The notes: a model not told the origin generated them from the letters alone. 59,808 nt of DNA from Micromonospora solifontis (GCF_003725545.1 NZ_RJLN01000034.1:1-59808), one strand, 5' to 3'. Counted from the stretch's first letter, positions 15,839 through 27,810 are shown. Made by a program: numbers and translations.

Positions 15839-17242
15839 TCAGCGCTCCCCGCGCACCCGCCGGACGGTGTCCCGGTACCAGTGCGCGCTGCGCTTGGGCG
15901 TGCGCCGCTGGGTGTCGTAGTCCACCCGGACGATGCCGAACCGCTTGTCGTAGCCGTACGCCCACTCGAAGTTGTCCAGCAGTGACCAGGCGAAGTAGCC
16001 GCGCACGTCGGCGCCGGCCTGTCGGGCCCGGGCCACCGCGCGCAGGTGCTCGGCCAGGTACGCCACCCGGTCGTCGTCGGCGACGAACCCGTCGGCGTCC
16101 GGCCGGTCGTCGAAGGCCGCGCCGTTCTCGGTGATCACCAGCGGCAGGCCCGGGTAGTCCCGGTGCAACCGGACCAGCAGGTCGGTGAAGGACTCCGGCA
16201 CGATCTCCCAGTCCATGGCGGTGCGCGGCAGGTCCCGCGGGACCACCCGGCGCACCGGCCGGCCCCGCTCGTCCCGCTCCCGCCCCTGCTCGTCCACGCC
16301 GGAGTGCAGCTGCCCGAAGTAGTAGTTCACGCCGAGCACGTCGATCGGGGTGGAGATGACCGCCAGGTCGCCCTCCCGCACCGGGACGCGGACGCCCTCG
16401 GCGGCCAGGTCGGCGATCACGTCCTCCGGGTACCGGCCGTGCACCAGCGGGTCCAGATAGATCCGGTTGGCCAGGCCGTCGGCGGCCCGGGCGGCGTCCC
16501 GGTCGGCCGCGCTGTCGGTGGCCGGGTCGGCGGGCGCCAGGTTGAGGGTGATCCCCAGCTCGATCGGGGTGCTCGCCGCCGCCCGCAGTCGCTGCGCCGC
16601 CAGCCCGTGCCCGAGCAGCAGGTGGTGCACGGCGGCGATGCCGTCGCCCAGGTTTCGTCGGCCCGGCGCGTGCAGGCCGTACGCGTAGCCGAGCATCGCC
16701 GAGCACCACGGCTCGTTCAGCGTGGTCCAGGTCTTCACCCGGTCGCCGAGCGCGGCGAAGACCAGCTCCGCGTAGTCGGCGAACCGGTACGCGGTGTCCC
16801 GGTGCGGCCAGCCGCCGGCGTCCTCCAGCTCCTGCGGCAGGTCCCAGTGGTAGAGCGTCACCCACGGGTCCACGCCCCGGCCGAGCAGCTCGTCCACGAG
16901 GCGGTCATAGAAGGCCATCCCGGCCGGGTTCGCCGGGCCGCGCCCGCCCGGCTGCACCCGGGGCCAGGCCACCGAGAACCGGTAGGTGTCCAGGCCGAGG
17001 TCGGCGATGAGCGCGACGTCCTGCGGCATCCGGTGGTAGTGGTCGCAGGCCACGTCCCCGGTGTCGCCGTTCGCCACGGCCCCGGGGACGCGGCAGAAGG
17101 TGTCCCAGATGGACGGCGTGCGGCCGTCCTCGGCCACCGCACCCTCGATCTGGTACGACGAGGTCGCCACCCCCCACCGGAAGGTCGGCGGCAGGGTGTC
17201 GATCGGGTCGGCCTGCCCGAGGCTGGTGAGGTCGGTGTCCAT
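15839..17242 (-). CDS. GH1 family beta-glucosidase
   Basis: A 467-residue GH1 enzyme without a signal peptide, so intracellular. The acid/base is E177 in TTLNEP and the nucleophile E372 in VITENG. FRWGVATSSYQIEGA near the N-terminus is the second family signature and FAWSLLDNFEWAYGY the C-terminal substrate loop. It should release glucose or another monosaccharide from imported beta-linked oligosaccharides. It is the last gene of the importer operon, 45 bp after the second ATPase gene, which ties its substrate to the importer's cargo. Confidence 0.93.
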   Translation of the reverse strand: MDTDLTSLGQADPIDTLPPTFRWGVATSSYQIEGAVAEDGRTPSIWDTFCRVPGAVANGDTGDVACDHYHRMPQDVALIADLGLDTYRFSVAWPRVQPGGRGPANPAGMAFYDRLVDELLGRGVDPWVTLYHWDLPQELEDAGGWPHRDTAYRFADYAELVFAALGDRVKTWTTLNEPWCSAMLGYAYGLHAPGRRNLGDGIAAVHHLLLGHGLAAQRLRAAASTPIELGITLNLAPADPATDSAADRDAARAADGLANRIYLDPLVHGRYPEDVIADLAAEGVRVPVREGDLAVISTPIDVLGVNYYFGQLHSGVDEQGRERDERGRPVRRVVPRDLPRTAMDWEIVPESFTDLLVRLHRDYPGLPLVITENGAAFDDRPDADGFVADDDRVAYLAEHLRAVARARQAGADVRGYFAWSLLDNFEWAYGYDKRFGIVRVDYDTQRRTPKRSAHWYRDTVRRVRGER

Positions 17243-17287
17243 GGCTCTCCTCGCAAGTCGTGCGGGTGGTCGGTCGGGCGGTGGTGG

Positions 17288-18295
17288 TCAGCGGGTCAGC
17301 GGCACGGCGGCCGGATGCAGCCAGCAGGCGACGCTGCGGCCCGGGTCCCCGTCGCCGGGCGGGCCGAGCGGCGGCAACTCCTTGTCGCACCTGTCGAACG
17401 CCTTCGGACAGCGCGGGTGAAAGGCGCACCCGTCCGGCATCGCCCGCAGGTCCGGCGGGGAGCCCGGAATGCCGGTCAGCTCCCGGCGCGGTCCGCGCAG
17501 CGCGGGGAAGGAATGCAGCAACCCGTCGGTGTACGGATGCAGCGCCTGCCGGTACAGCTGAGCGGCGGGCGCCTCCTCCACGATCCGGCCGCCGTACATG
17601 ATCGCGATCCGGTCGGAGAACTCGACCAGCAGCGACAGGTCGTGGGTGATGAACAGCACCGCGAAGCCGAGCCGCTCGCGCAGCTCGGCGAGCTGCCCGA
17701 GGATCTGCCGCTGCATCACCACGTCCAGCGCGGTGGTCGGCTCGTCCATGATGACGACCTGCGGCTCCAGCGCCAGCGCCATGGCGATCATGACCCGTTG
17801 CCGCATCCCGCCGGAGAGCTGGTGCGGGTAGCCGTCCAGCCGGTCGGCGGAGATGCCGACCAGCCGCAGCAGCTCGCGCGCCCGCTGCCGCCGGGCGGCC
17901 GCCGTGCTCCTCGGCTCGTGCGCCTTGATCACGTCGAGCAGCTGGGTGGAGATGCGGTGCACCGGGTTGAGCGAGTTCATCGCCCCCTGGAACACGATGG
18001 AGGTCTCCGCCCAGCGGAACGCCCGCAGCTGCGCCGGGCTGAGGGCCAGCACGTCCACCGGGGGCCCGTCGTCCCGGTGGTAGATCACCTGGCCGCCGCT
18101 GACCACCCCCGGCGGGGGCAGCAGCCGGGTCAGCCCGTACGCCAGGGTGGACTTGCCGCTGCCGCTCTCCCCGGCCAGCCCCAGCACCTCGCCCCGGTGC
18201 AGGGTCAGGTCGACGTCCCGGACCGCGTGCACGGCCGCGTCGCCGAGGCCGTAGTCGACCCGTAGGCCCCGGATCTCCAGCACCGGATCCGTCAT
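17288..18295 (-). CDS. ABC importer ATP-binding protein (OppD/DppD type)
   Basis: A 335-residue nucleotide-binding protein. It has Walker [10 protein letters not shown], the signature LSGGMRQRV, Walker B VVIMDEPTTALD and the H-loop ITHDL. The C-terminus carries the oligopeptide-transporter extension with the cysteine cluster CAFHPRCPKAFDRC, which binds an iron-sulfur cluster in relatives. It pairs with the second ATPase at 20307-21458. Its ATG (18293-18295) overlaps the stop of the OppC-like permease, so the genes are translationally coupled. Confidence 0.92.
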   Translation of the reverse strand: MTDPVLEIRGLRVDYGLGDAAVHAVRDVDLTLHRGEVLGLAGESGSGKSTLAYGLTRLLPPPGVVSGGQVIYHRDDGPPVDVLALSPAQLRAFRWAETSIVFQGAMNSLNPVHRISTQLLDVIKAHEPRSTAAARRQRARELLRLVGISADRLDGYPHQLSGGMRQRVMIAMALALEPQVVIMDEPTTALDVVMQRQILGQLAELRERLGFAVLFITHDLSLLVEFSDRIAIMYGGRIVEEAPAAQLYRQALHPYTDGLLHSFPALRGPRRELTGIPGSPPDLRAMPDGCAFHPRCPKAFDRCDKELPPLGPPGDGDPGRSVACWLHPAAVPLTR

Positions 18296-19329
18296 TTGGT
18301 GACCTCCTTGCCGCGCGGCGACGGGACGGTGCGGGCCGGGGCCAGCACGGGGGTGAAGCCGACCCGCATCCGGGCCGTGCGCCCGTCGGCGGTACGGATC
18401 CGGGTGCGGCCGCCGCTGCGCAGCCGGGGGCTGACGAACTCGTCGATGCCGAAGTTGATCAGCGCGAGGGCGGTGCCGAGCAGCGCGATGGCCAGCCCGG
18501 CCGGGACGAACCACCACCAGGCGCCCTGCGCCAGGGCCTGCTGGCCCTGCGCCCAGAACAGGATGGTGCCCCAGTTCCAGGACGAGACCGACGAGATGCC
18601 GATGAAGGCCAGGGTGATCTCGGACATGACCGCGAAGATCACCGTGCCGACGAAACCGGACGCGATGATCGCGGTCAGGTTGGGCAGGATCTCGAACAGG
18701 ATGATCCGCCCGGTCCGCTCGCCGGTGGCCCGCGCCGCCTCGACGTAGTCCCGCCGGCGCAGCGACAGGGTCTGCGCGCGCAGCACGCGGGCGCCCCACG
18801 CCCACGAGGTGAAACCGATGATCAGCGCGACCAGGGTGTCACTGGCCTGCTCGACGATCGAGGTGACGATGATGATCAGCGGCAGCGCGGGGATGACCAG
18901 GAACACGTTGGACAGCGCCGACAGCCCCTCGTCGGCGGCCCCGCCGAGGTAGCCGGCCGTCACGCCGATGAGGATCGACAGGATCGTCGCCAGCAGGCCG
19001 GCGACCAGGCCCACGACCATGACGCTGCGGGTGCCGACCAGGATCTGGCTGAAGATGTCCTGCCCGAGGTGGGTGGTGCCGAACCAGTGCCGGGCCGAGG
19101 GCGCCTGCAGGACGTCGCCGCTGCGGGCGTCCGGGTCGTACGGCGCCACCCAGGGCCCGATGACCGCGAGGAGGCAGTAGCCGGCCAGGATCGCCACCCC
19201 GGTGGCGGCCTTGGCGTTGGCCAGGAACCGGAACCGGCGCCGCTTCGCGCGGGCCGGCGCGGCCGACGGCTGGGCCATCGCCCCCTGGCCGGGGATGACC
19301 TGTTCGATGCTCGAGGGTGAGATTGCCAT
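18292..19329 (-). CDS. ABC importer permease (OppC/DppC type)
   Basis: A 345-residue permease. A basic N-terminal stretch is followed by a first helix, a periplasmic loop with the OppC-specific HWFGTTHLGQDIFSQIL segment, and five further helices. The EAA loop that contacts the ATPase reads YVEAARATGERTGRIILFEILPN. The C-terminal tail (about 300-345) is longer than usual and basic. It forms the transmembrane pore with the OppB-like subunit, whose stop codon lies three bases upstream. Confidence 0.92.
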   Translation of the reverse strand: MAISPSSIEQVIPGQGAMAQPSAAPARAKRRRFRFLANAKAATGVAILAGYCLLAVIGPWVAPYDPDARSGDVLQAPSARHWFGTTHLGQDIFSQILVGTRSVMVVGLVAGLLATILSILIGVTAGYLGGAADEGLSALSNVFLVIPALPLIIIVTSIVEQASDTLVALIIGFTSWAWGARVLRAQTLSLRRRDYVEAARATGERTGRIILFEILPNLTAIIASGFVGTVIFAVMSEITLAFIGISSVSSWNWGTILFWAQGQQALAQGAWWWFVPAGLAIALLGTALALINFGIDEFVSPRLRSGGRTRIRTADGRTARMRVGFTPVLAPARTVPSPRGKEVTK

Positions 19330-19332
19330 CGC

Positions 19333-20306
<974 letters not shown>

Positions 20307-20310
<4 letters not shown>

Positions 20311-21458
20311 CGTGCCTCACCGAGGGTGGTGGCGCCTTCCCGCCCGACCGCCGCCGCTGGCGGCACGGCCCGGTCGGCGTCGGGAGCAGCGGGGGCGTCG
20401 GCGGCGGCGGTGGCCGGGTCGTAGAGCCAGCACGCCGCCCAGTGGCCGGGTCGGTCGCCGATGGTCAGTCGTGGCGGCAGCTCCGCGGCGCACCGGGGCA
20501 TGGCGTGCGGGCAGCGGGGGTGGAACCGGCAGCCGGTGGGCGGGCGGATCAGGCTCGGCGGCTCGCCGTGGCCGCGCTCGCCGCCGGCCGTCCCGTCACC
20601 GCCGCCGCCGGTGATCCGGTCGGGGTCGGGCGCCGAGGAGATGAGCAGCCGGGTGTAGGGGTGGGCCGGCTGCTGGGTGACGGTCTCGCTGTCACCGCCC
20701 TCGACCATGCGTCCGGCGTACATGACGATCGTCTCGTCGGCGAAGTAGCGGGCCGAGGCGATGTCGTGGGTGATGTAGAGGATCGCGAGCCTCAGCCGCT
20801 CCTTGAGGTCCTGCAGCAGGTTGAGCACGCCGAGGCGGATCGAGACGTCGAGCATGGAGACGGGCTCGTCGGCGAGGAGCACCTCGGGGTTGGCGCCGAG
20901 CGCACGGGCGATCGCGACGCGCTGCCGCTGCCCGCCGGAGAGCTCGTGTGGGAACACGTCCAGGAAACGCTCGGGCGGGGTGAGGCGGACCCGGGTGAGC
21001 AGGTCGGCCAGGGCGCGGTCCAGGTCCGCGGCGGTCCGCCCGGCGTTGCCGTGGATCCGCAGCGATCGGGTGAGGTGGTAGCGGACGGTGTGCACCGGGT
21101 TCAAGGACGCGAACGGGTCCTGCAGGATCAGCTGCACCCGCCGGACGTAGGCCCGGAAGGCCCGTCCGCCGCGCACCCGGGTGGACCGGCCGTGCAGGCG
21201 GACGTCGCCGGCGGTGCGGGGATGGAGCTGGGCCAGCAGTCGGGCCACGGTGGACTTGCCGGAGCCGGATTCCCCGACCAGCGCGGTCACCTGGCCGCGA
21301 CGCAGCGCGAACGACACGTCGTCGACGGCGTGCACGACCGCCGGCGTCCGGGACAAGAGGTCACGCAGCCGCCTGCGGACGGGGAAGTGCTTGGTCAGGC
21401 CGACGGCCTCCAGCACCACCTCGTCGGCCGGCGCCGCCGCGCTCTCGCTCAACGTCAT
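20307..21458 (-). CDS. ABC importer ATP-binding protein (OppF/DppF type)
   Basis: A 383-residue ATPase with Walker [11 protein letters not shown]-loop [10 protein letters not shown], signature LSGGQRQRV, Walker [13 protein letters not shown] and H-loop YITHD. The C-terminus has the Opp-family cysteine cluster [14 protein letters not shown] followed by a long Ala/Pro-rich tail. The Walker B aspartate-glutamate pair is intact. I place the start at ATG 21458, which has an AGGA site eight bases upstream; ATG 21485 is also in frame but lacks one. It is separated from the binding-protein gene by a hairpin. Confidence 0.9.
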
Positions 21459-21501
21459 GCCGAGTTCCTGTCTGGGGTTTGCCATCTGATGGACGTGGCC
21501 G

Positions 21502-21533
21502 CCGCCTCCCCGACCGCGCGGCCGGGGAGGCGG
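21502..21533 (-). terminator. Intra-operon hairpin between binding protein and ATPase genes
   Basis: CCGCCTCCCCG and its exact complement form an 11-bp stem with a 10-base loop directly after the binding-protein stop codon. Position suggests partial termination or mRNA stabilisation, giving more binding protein than transporter. Confidence 0.5.
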
Positions 21534-21542
21534 TGCCGGGGG

Positions 21543-23219
21543 TCAGCCGTTGGCGGGCTTGAGGTGCAGGACCACGTCCAGCGCGTTGGGCTGGGTCGGC
21601 TGCATGGCGCCGTACGGGTTCGAGTCGTCGGGCCAGCCGGTCCAGTTCCTGGTGCTGTACGCGCCGCCGATGTTGTCCGCGCCGACCGGGATCATCGGCA
21701 TCTGCTCGACGAAGACCTTCTGCAGCGTGTTCATCGCGGCGGTCCGGGCGGCGTCGTCGGTCGCGTTCGCGTAGGCGACCAGGGCGTCGGTCGCCTCCTT
21801 GCTGTTGAAGCGGCCGAAGTTGCCGGCGGGGGAGGCGGTGCCGATCGGCTTGAGCTGCCGGCCGTCCATCACGGTCCGGTAGATGTCGTACGGCGTGGCG
21901 CCGCCCTCGGTCCACCGGAAGGTCGCCTCGAAGTTGCCCTGCTCGACGTTGCGGAACCAGGCGTCCTGGTTGGCCTTGTCGACCGTGGCGGCGATGCCGA
22001 TCTTCGACAGGCCGTCCTTCACGATCTCGAGGCTGGTCTGGTAGTCCGACCAGCCGGCCGGGTCGGTCAGCTTGATCGTGACCGGCTTGCCGGTCTTGTC
22101 CTTGAGGGTGTTGCCGTCGAGCTTGTAGCCAGCGCCGGTGAGCAGCGCCTTGGCGCCCTCGACGTCGACCTTGTGCTCCTGGCCCTTGAACTCCGGCGCG
22201 ACGAACGCGTCACCGGCCGGGCTGGGCAGACCGGTCACGCTCTTCACCAGCGGGTGGAAGTACCCGGCCTCGGCCGTGGTGAAGATGTCCTCGCGGTCGA
22301 TGACCATGTTCATGGCCCGGCGCAGCGTCGGGTCGTCGAACGGCTTCTTCGTGGTGTTGAGGTAGAGGCCGTGGATGCCCAGGATCGGGGGCGCCCAGAC
22401 CTTGTGGTGCGCCTGGTCCTTGGCGACGAACACGGTCTGGTAGTTGGGGATGAAGACGAAGCTCCACTCCGACTCGCCGTTGGCCAGCGCGGTGGTCTGC
22501 GCGCTGTTGTCGGTGTACGACGTGAAGCGCAGCTCCTTGACCTTCGGCGGGTCCTGCCAGTAGCCGCTGTCGCGCACGGCCAGGGTCGTGGTGGCCGGGG
22601 TGAACGACTTCAAGGTGTACGGGCCGCTGCCCACCGGCTGCTTGACCGGGTCGGTCGTCGGGTCGCTGATCTTCTCCCAGATGTGCTTGGGCACGATCGG
22701 CACCCGCCACAGCACCTTCTGCTGGTTGACGAACTGCGGGCTGGACATCTTGATGGTGACCTCGTTGCCGCTCGCGGTCGCGTCGGTGTAGGGGACGCCC
22801 TGGTCGTTGAGGGCCGGGTACTTCTTGACCAGGTTGTAGGTGAACGCGACGTCCTCGGCGGTGACCTTCTGCCCGTCGGACCACGTGGCGTTGTCGCGGA
22901 TCGTCACCTTGACCGAGGTGTAGTCCGCCGACCACTCGGCCTTGGTGGCCAGCCACGGCTTGAACGGCTCGGCCGGCTTGACCGGGTTCCACATCATCAG
23001 CGGCTCGAAGATCTGCCAGCGGTAGCCCAGCGAGGCGGCGGCGGACGTGGTCAGGAACGGGTTGTTGTTCTCGGTCTGCGGGCCGTTCGGCATGCCGACG
23101 TTGAGCACGGTGGCCGCCTGGCCGTTCTTCTTGTTGGCGTTCGGGCTGTCGCCGCACGCCGCGACGCCGGTGGCCAGCGCGCCGGCCAGCGCCACGGCGA
23201 GGAACTGCCTTCTTCTCAT
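21543..23219 (-). CDS. Family 5 extracellular solute-binding lipoprotein
   Basis: A 558-residue substrate-binding protein of the SBP_bac_5 (OppA/DppA) family. The N-terminus [22 protein letters not shown] is a lipoprotein signal with lipobox GVAAC, so the mature protein is lipid-anchored outside the membrane. The family signature region is [23 protein letters not shown]. Although the family is known for peptides, several members bind cellobiose and other beta-oligosaccharides. The co-transcribed GH1 gene and nearby GH30 and GH18 genes favour an oligosaccharide cargo here; that is inference. ATG 23219 is preceded by a GAGGGAG site. Confidence 0.9.
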   Translation of the reverse strand: MRRRQFLAVALAGALATGVAACGDSPNANKKNGQAATVLNVGMPNGPQTENNNPFLTTSAAASLGYRWQIFEPLMMWNPVKPAEPFKPWLATKAEWSADYTSVKVTIRDNATWSDGQKVTAEDVAFTYNLVKKYPALNDQGVPYTDATASGNEVTIKMSSPQFVNQQKVLWRVPIVPKHIWEKISDPTTDPVKQPVGSGPYTLKSFTPATTTLAVRDSGYWQDPPKVKELRFTSYTDNSAQTTALANGESEWSFVFIPNYQTVFVAKDQAHHKVWAPPILGIHGLYLNTTKKPFDDPTLRRAMNMVIDREDIFTTAEAGYFHPLVKSVTGLPSPAGDAFVAPEFKGQEHKVDVEGAKALLTGAGYKLDGNTLKDKTGKPVTIKLTDPAGWSDYQTSLEIVKDGLSKIGIAATVDKANQDAWFRNVEQGNFEATFRWTEGGATPYDIYRTVMDGRQLKPIGTASPAGNFGRFNSKEATDALVAYANATDDAARTAAMNTLQKVFVEQMPMIPVGADNIGGAYSTRNWTGWPDDSNPYGAMQPTQPNALDVVLHLKPANG

Positions 23220-23340
23220 GGAGGTCTCCCTCGGTGCTTCCGCAAGGTCGCGGGGGTTGTGGTGGATGGAGGGTGTGCGGTGGTGCCACCGGGGGCGTGC
23301 TGCCCTCGGCGTGGTGGTGGTGGGTGCGGCGGTGGAGCGG

Positions 23341-24342
23341 TCAGGTGGTGCCGGTCGAGGCGCGGACGGTGAAGCTGGTGGGGATGACGGTCGGTGTCCC
23401 GGGCAGCGGCCGGCCGGCGAGGTGGGCGATGAGGGTACGGGCGGCGACCGCGCCCATCTCGTGCAGCGGCTGGCGCACCGAGGTCAGTGGCGGGTGGGTG
23501 TGCCCGGCCAGGGGCAGGTCGTCGAAGCCGACGACGGCCACGTCCTCGGGGACGCGCCGGCCGGCGTCGCGCAGCGCCTGGAGCGCGCCGGCGGCGGAGA
23601 GGTCGTTGTGGGCGAACACGGCGTCGAACGGCACGCCGTCGGCGAGGAGGTGCTCCACCGCCGCCCGGCCGCACTCGAAGGTGAAGTCACCCTCCACGAC
23701 GAGGGCCGGGTCGATGGGCAGGCCGGCGTCGGCGTAGCCGTCCGCGAAGCCGGCGAGCCGCTCCCGGGTGCAGCCGAAGCGACGCAGCCCGGTCACCACG
23801 AGGGGGCGGCGCCGGCCCAGCGCCAGCAGGTGGGCCGCGGCGGCCCGGGCGCCGTCGGTGTTGGTGGTCCGCACCGAGGGAAAGCCCGGCTGGTGGCCGC
23901 GGTCGTCGATGAGGATCACCGGCAGGCCACGTTCGTGCAGCTCGGTGATGTAGTCCAGCGTGCCCTCCGGCTCGACCACGAGCAGGCCGTCGAAGGACTT
24001 CGCGGAGACCTGGGAGGCGAACCGGCGCATCGACTCGTCGCCCCGGGTGCAGGTGAACAGCAGGAGCCCGTAGCCCTCCGACTCGACCACGTCGGCCGCG
24101 CCCTGCAGCACCTCGCCCATCCACGGCCAGGTCAGCGCCGGCACCAGCATGCCGACCACCCGGGTCCGGCCCCGGGCCAGGCCGACCGCGCGGGCGCTGG
24201 GCACGTAACCCAGGTCGCTGATCACCGCCCGGACCCGGTCGGCGGTGCGGACGTGCACCTCGCCCTTGCCGTTGAGCACCCGGGAGACGGTCGTCTTGCT
24301 CACCCCCGCGCGGGTGGCGACGTCGGCGATGGTGATCGGCAC
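23341..24342 (-). CDS. LacI family transcriptional repressor
   Basis: A 333-residue LacI/GalR repressor. The helix-turn-helix and hinge read [23 protein letters not shown], followed by a periplasmic-binding-protein-like sensor domain (about 60-330). GTG 24342 is chosen because GGGAGGG lies just upstream and it gives the standard N-terminus; a longer frame from ATG 24411 would run through the operator. It lies 120 bp upstream of the binding-protein gene in the same direction and probably represses the importer-GH1 operon until an oligosaccharide binds. A palindromic site 35-58 bases before its own start suggests autoregulation. Confidence 0.92.
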   Translation of the reverse strand: MPITIADVATRAGVSKTTVSRVLNGKGEVHVRTADRVRAVISDLGYVPSARAVGLARGRTRVVGMLVPALTWPWMGEVLQGAADVVESEGYGLLLFTCTRGDESMRRFASQVSAKSFDGLLVVEPEGTLDYITELHERGLPVILIDDRGHQPGFPSVRTTNTDGARAAAAHLLALGRRRPLVVTGLRRFGCTRERLAGFADGYADAGLPIDPALVVEGDFTFECGRAAVEHLLADGVPFDAVFAHNDLSAAGALQALRDAGRRVPEDVAVVGFDDLPLAGHTHPPLTSVRQPLHEMGAVAARTLIAHLAGRPLPGTPTVIPTSFTVRASTGTT

Positions 24343-24376
24343 GGGACCCTCCCGGGTCGGTGGGTGGTGGGCGTTC

Positions 24377-24400
24377 GGAACCGGTTGCGGAAGCGGTTCC
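24377..24400. promoter_or_regulatory. LacI-family operator (autoregulatory)
   Basis: GGAACCG at 24377-24383 and its exact complement CGGTTCC at 24394-24400 flank 10 bases. Within it, GGAAGCGGTTCC (24389-24400) is itself a near-palindrome with a central CG, the usual LacI-family operator design. It sits directly upstream of the repressor's start. The rest of the 233-bp gap (24343-24575) contains an AT-rich patch near 24430-24482 and nothing else I can name. Confidence 0.6.
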
Positions 24401-24575
24401 GTCGCAGTCAACCGAAGTGGCGCCGGTCACGTCAATAACAGGCCGGTAACAAAACATGGCTAAGTTCAAAACCTTAAAAAAGCGCTCCCGGCGGACCGGT
24501 GCGACCCGGCGGCCGGGCGCGGTGACGGACTCTCGCCACGACACAATCCCGCCAGGCATCAACCCGTGCCAATGA

Positions 24576-27500
24576 CCGGGGGCCCGTACCGCGGCCGCCG
24601 CCGGGCGACTGTGGCTCAACGGCAAGGTCCGCGCGACCCTCGACGTCAGCGTCCCGCAGATCGGCGCGCCCGAGGCGTGGAAGTCCGGCCTGACCGGCAA
24701 GGGCGTCAAGGTGGCGGTGCTGGACACCGGCTTCGACAGCGGCCACCCCGACCTCGCCGGTCGGGTCACCGACGCGAAGAACTTCACCTGGGAGCCGAGC
24801 GTCCAGGACCGGAACGGCCACGGCACGCACGTCTCGTCGACCATCGCCGGCTCCGGTGCGGCGTCGGACGGCCGGTTCAAGGGCGTCGCCCCGGACGTCG
24901 AGCTCATCGAGGGCAAGGTCCTCGACGACAACGGCAGCGGTCAGTACGACTGGATCCTGGCCGGCATGGACTGGGCCGTCGCGCAGGGCGCCGACGTGGT
25001 CAGCATGAGCCTCGGCGGTGCCCCCACCAACGGCACCGACGTGCTGTCCGCCGCCGTGAACCGGCTCTCCGCCGAGTCCGACAGCCTGTTCGTCATCGCG
25101 GCCGGGAACGAGGGCGCCGCGTACACGGTCGGTGCCCCCGGCGCGGCCGATTCGGCGCTGACCGTCGGCTCGGTCACGAAGCAGTCCGCCCTGTCGTGGT
25201 TCTCCTCGCGGGGTCCCCGGCTCGACGACGACGCCATCAAGCCGGAGATCGCCGCCCCCGGCACCGACATCGTCGCCGCCCGTGCCACGGGAACCCTCGA
25301 CGCGGAGGCGGTGGACGGCTCCTACGCCAGGCTCTCCGGCACCTCGATGGCGACCCCGCACGTCGCCGGCGCCGCGGCGATCCTGAAGCAGGCGCACCGC
25401 GACTGGACCGGGGAGCAGCTGAAGGCGGCCCTCATCGCGTCGGCGGGCGCCGTCAAGCAGGCGGGCGTGTTCGAGGTCGGCGCCGGCCTGGTCGACGTGC
25501 CCGCGGCGCTCGATCAGCAGGTGGCCGCGGATCCGGCCGTCGTGCCGACGGTCCAGGCCGCCCAGCCGGTCGCCGGCGCCGCTCCGACGACGCGGCGGAT
25601 CACCTACCGCAACGCCTCCGATCGCACCGTCCAACTGCAGTTGAAGGCGGAAACCACCGGACCGGACGGCAGCTCCGCGCCGAGCGGGCTCGCCGTCCTG
25701 GCCGCGGCGCACGTGACCGTCCCGGCGCACGGCAGCGCCACCGTGGACCTCACGCTGGCGCCCGCGCTCGCCGCGCAGGCCGGCGTCCACAGTGGGGTCG
25801 TCACCGCCGTCGGCGCGGGTCAGCGCATCCGCACCCCGTACGCCCTCACGGTCAAGCCGACCACCCGCACGCTCACCCTGGTCGGCGGGGCGAACCGGCC
25901 CGGCGTGGACCGGAGCTTCATCGACGTGGTGGTGCAGAACCTGGCCACCGGCGCGGCCGTGCGGACCTCCGTCAGCTCGGGGAAGACCAGGAAGCTGGTC
26001 CTGCCGGAAGGCGCGTACCGGGTCTTCGGCCTGGTCTGGGAGCAGCAGCTCGACGGCAACACGGAGGTGGCGTCGGCCGCGGTGCACTACGCGTACGACG
26101 TGACCCTGGACGCCGACCGCGAGCGGACGATCGACGTCGCGGACGCGAAGCCGGTGACCCTGGCGGTCGACCGCGACGACGCCGTGTCCAGCGAGTACGC
26201 CGGCACCGGCTTGGTGTCCCGGGTCGGCAGCGGCGGCGCTGGCACCACGGGCCTGGTCGCACCGTTGCTGGCCACCGCCCACTCGGTCTACGCGGTCGGC
26301 AGCGGCGAGCTGCCCGGCCTCACGTTCTTCGGGGCGGGCAGCTTCCAGCAGGACTGGATCACCGCCCGGGACACCGCCACCGGCAAGCCGATCGACGTCA
26401 CGATCAGGCCGTACTACTTCGCCGGCTGGTACGGCGACGTGACCGGCGAGGTGGTCGATGTCGGCGACGCGGCCGACCTCGGCGGCGTCGAGCTGGCCGG
26501 CAAGGTCGTGCTCTTCGAGGCCAGCTTCGCCGTGCCCGCCGCCGAGCGGACCGCCCGCTACAACGCCCTCAAGGCCGCCGGGGCGGGGGTGATCATCCTC
26601 AGCGGATACCTCCAGGGGTCCCAGCCCACCGATCCGATCCTGAGCGTCGACCCCGCGAACACCAAGCGGCTGCGGGCGCTGCTCGCCAAGGGTCCGCTGA
26701 CACTGCGGGTGACGGGCATCAGGGCGAGCGAGTACCACTACCTGACCTTCCACCAGGTCGACGGCCGGGTGCCGGCCGGGGTGCGATGGCTCGACCGGGC
26801 CGCTGACCTGGCCAAGGTGCGCACCACGCACTGGACGCCGGGGTATCCGAACGACATCAAGGCGCTGTACGGCTGGATCGAGCACGACGGCCTGGTCTGG
26901 GTGCAGCAGCACACCGTTACCCGGACGCCCGCCGCCGCCGACGTCTACCTCACGCCGGACGTGCCGTGGACCACCGCCACGTTCCACCTCGCGGGTAGCG
27001 AGGGTGGCGTGGTCGGCGCGCAGTACTCGGCGCCCACGGTGTACCGGGCGGGCACGACGTACGCCGACGAGTGGCTCAAGGCGCCGTTCAACCCGTCCCT
27101 GTCGGCGCTCGGCGCGAGCGGCGAGCCGCAGGTGGCCCGCACCGGCGACGACCTGACGGTCGCGCTGCCGATGTTCTCCGACGCCGCCGGTCACCGCTCC
27201 GAGTGGCTGCCGGGCATGGACACCGGCCGTACCGTGCTGGCCCGGGACGACGGCACCGTCGTCGCGGACAACGACGTCCCCGGCCGGGGCGAGTTCCGGC
27301 TGCCGCCCGGCGACGCCTGGTACCGCCTGACGGTCACCGCGCACCGCGACGGCGGCGAGGAGGCGGGCAGCGACTGGCCGATGTCCGACACGGTCACCGA
27401 CGAGTGGCGGTTCCGCTCCGGGCACACGACCGCCAACCGGGCACGGGCGGAGGAGTTGCTGGACATCCGGTACGACCTGCCGCTCGGTGGGCTGGAGGAG

Positions 27501-27797
27501 GTCGCCGTCGGCAAGCCGTCCACCTTCCACCTGTCCGTCGCCCGGCAGACCGGCGTGACCGGTGGACCGGTACGGGAGGTCGGCGTCGAGTATTCGGTCG
27601 ACGGCGGCGCGACCTGGGCCGCGGCCTCGGTCCGGGCCGACGGGGACCGGTGGGCGGTGGCGCTCCCGGCCCTCGGGCAGGGCCGGGTCGCGCTCCGCAC
27701 CCACGCGGTGGCCGGCGACGGCAGCGAGGTGACGGAGACCATCCTCAAGGCGTTCGAGGTCGGTTGCGTCGAGTGGTGGTGCGGGACCGTCGGCTGA
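24576..27797 (+). pseudogene. Subtilisin-like (S8) peptidase lacking signal and propeptide
   Basis: An open frame runs from just after an in-frame TGA (24573-24575). It opens in the middle of a subtilase: the linker RLWLNGKVRATLDVSVPQIG that normally follows the I9 propeptide, then the catalytic domain. The triad is complete (D in AVLDTG at 24723-24725, H in NGHGTH, S in SGTSMATPHVAG), and the C-terminus extends about 800 residues with a protease-associated-like segment. The signal peptide and propeptide, usually about 200 residues, are absent, and the first in-frame start is GTG 24711, inside the catalytic core. Only about 150 bp separate it from the LacI promoter region, too little for the missing part. 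I read it as 5'-truncated and probably non-functional. Confidence 0.65.
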
Positions 27798-27810
27798 CGC
27801 TCCGCACGCC

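Noticed and set aside
13800..16865. Very long frames running across several genes on the opposite strand, for example through the GH30-GH1 region, the importer genes and the Lnt region
   Set aside because: In DNA this rich in G and C, stop codons are rare in non-coding frames. These frames lack domain homology, are Arg/Pro/Gly-rich, and lie antisense to genes with clear catalytic motifs.
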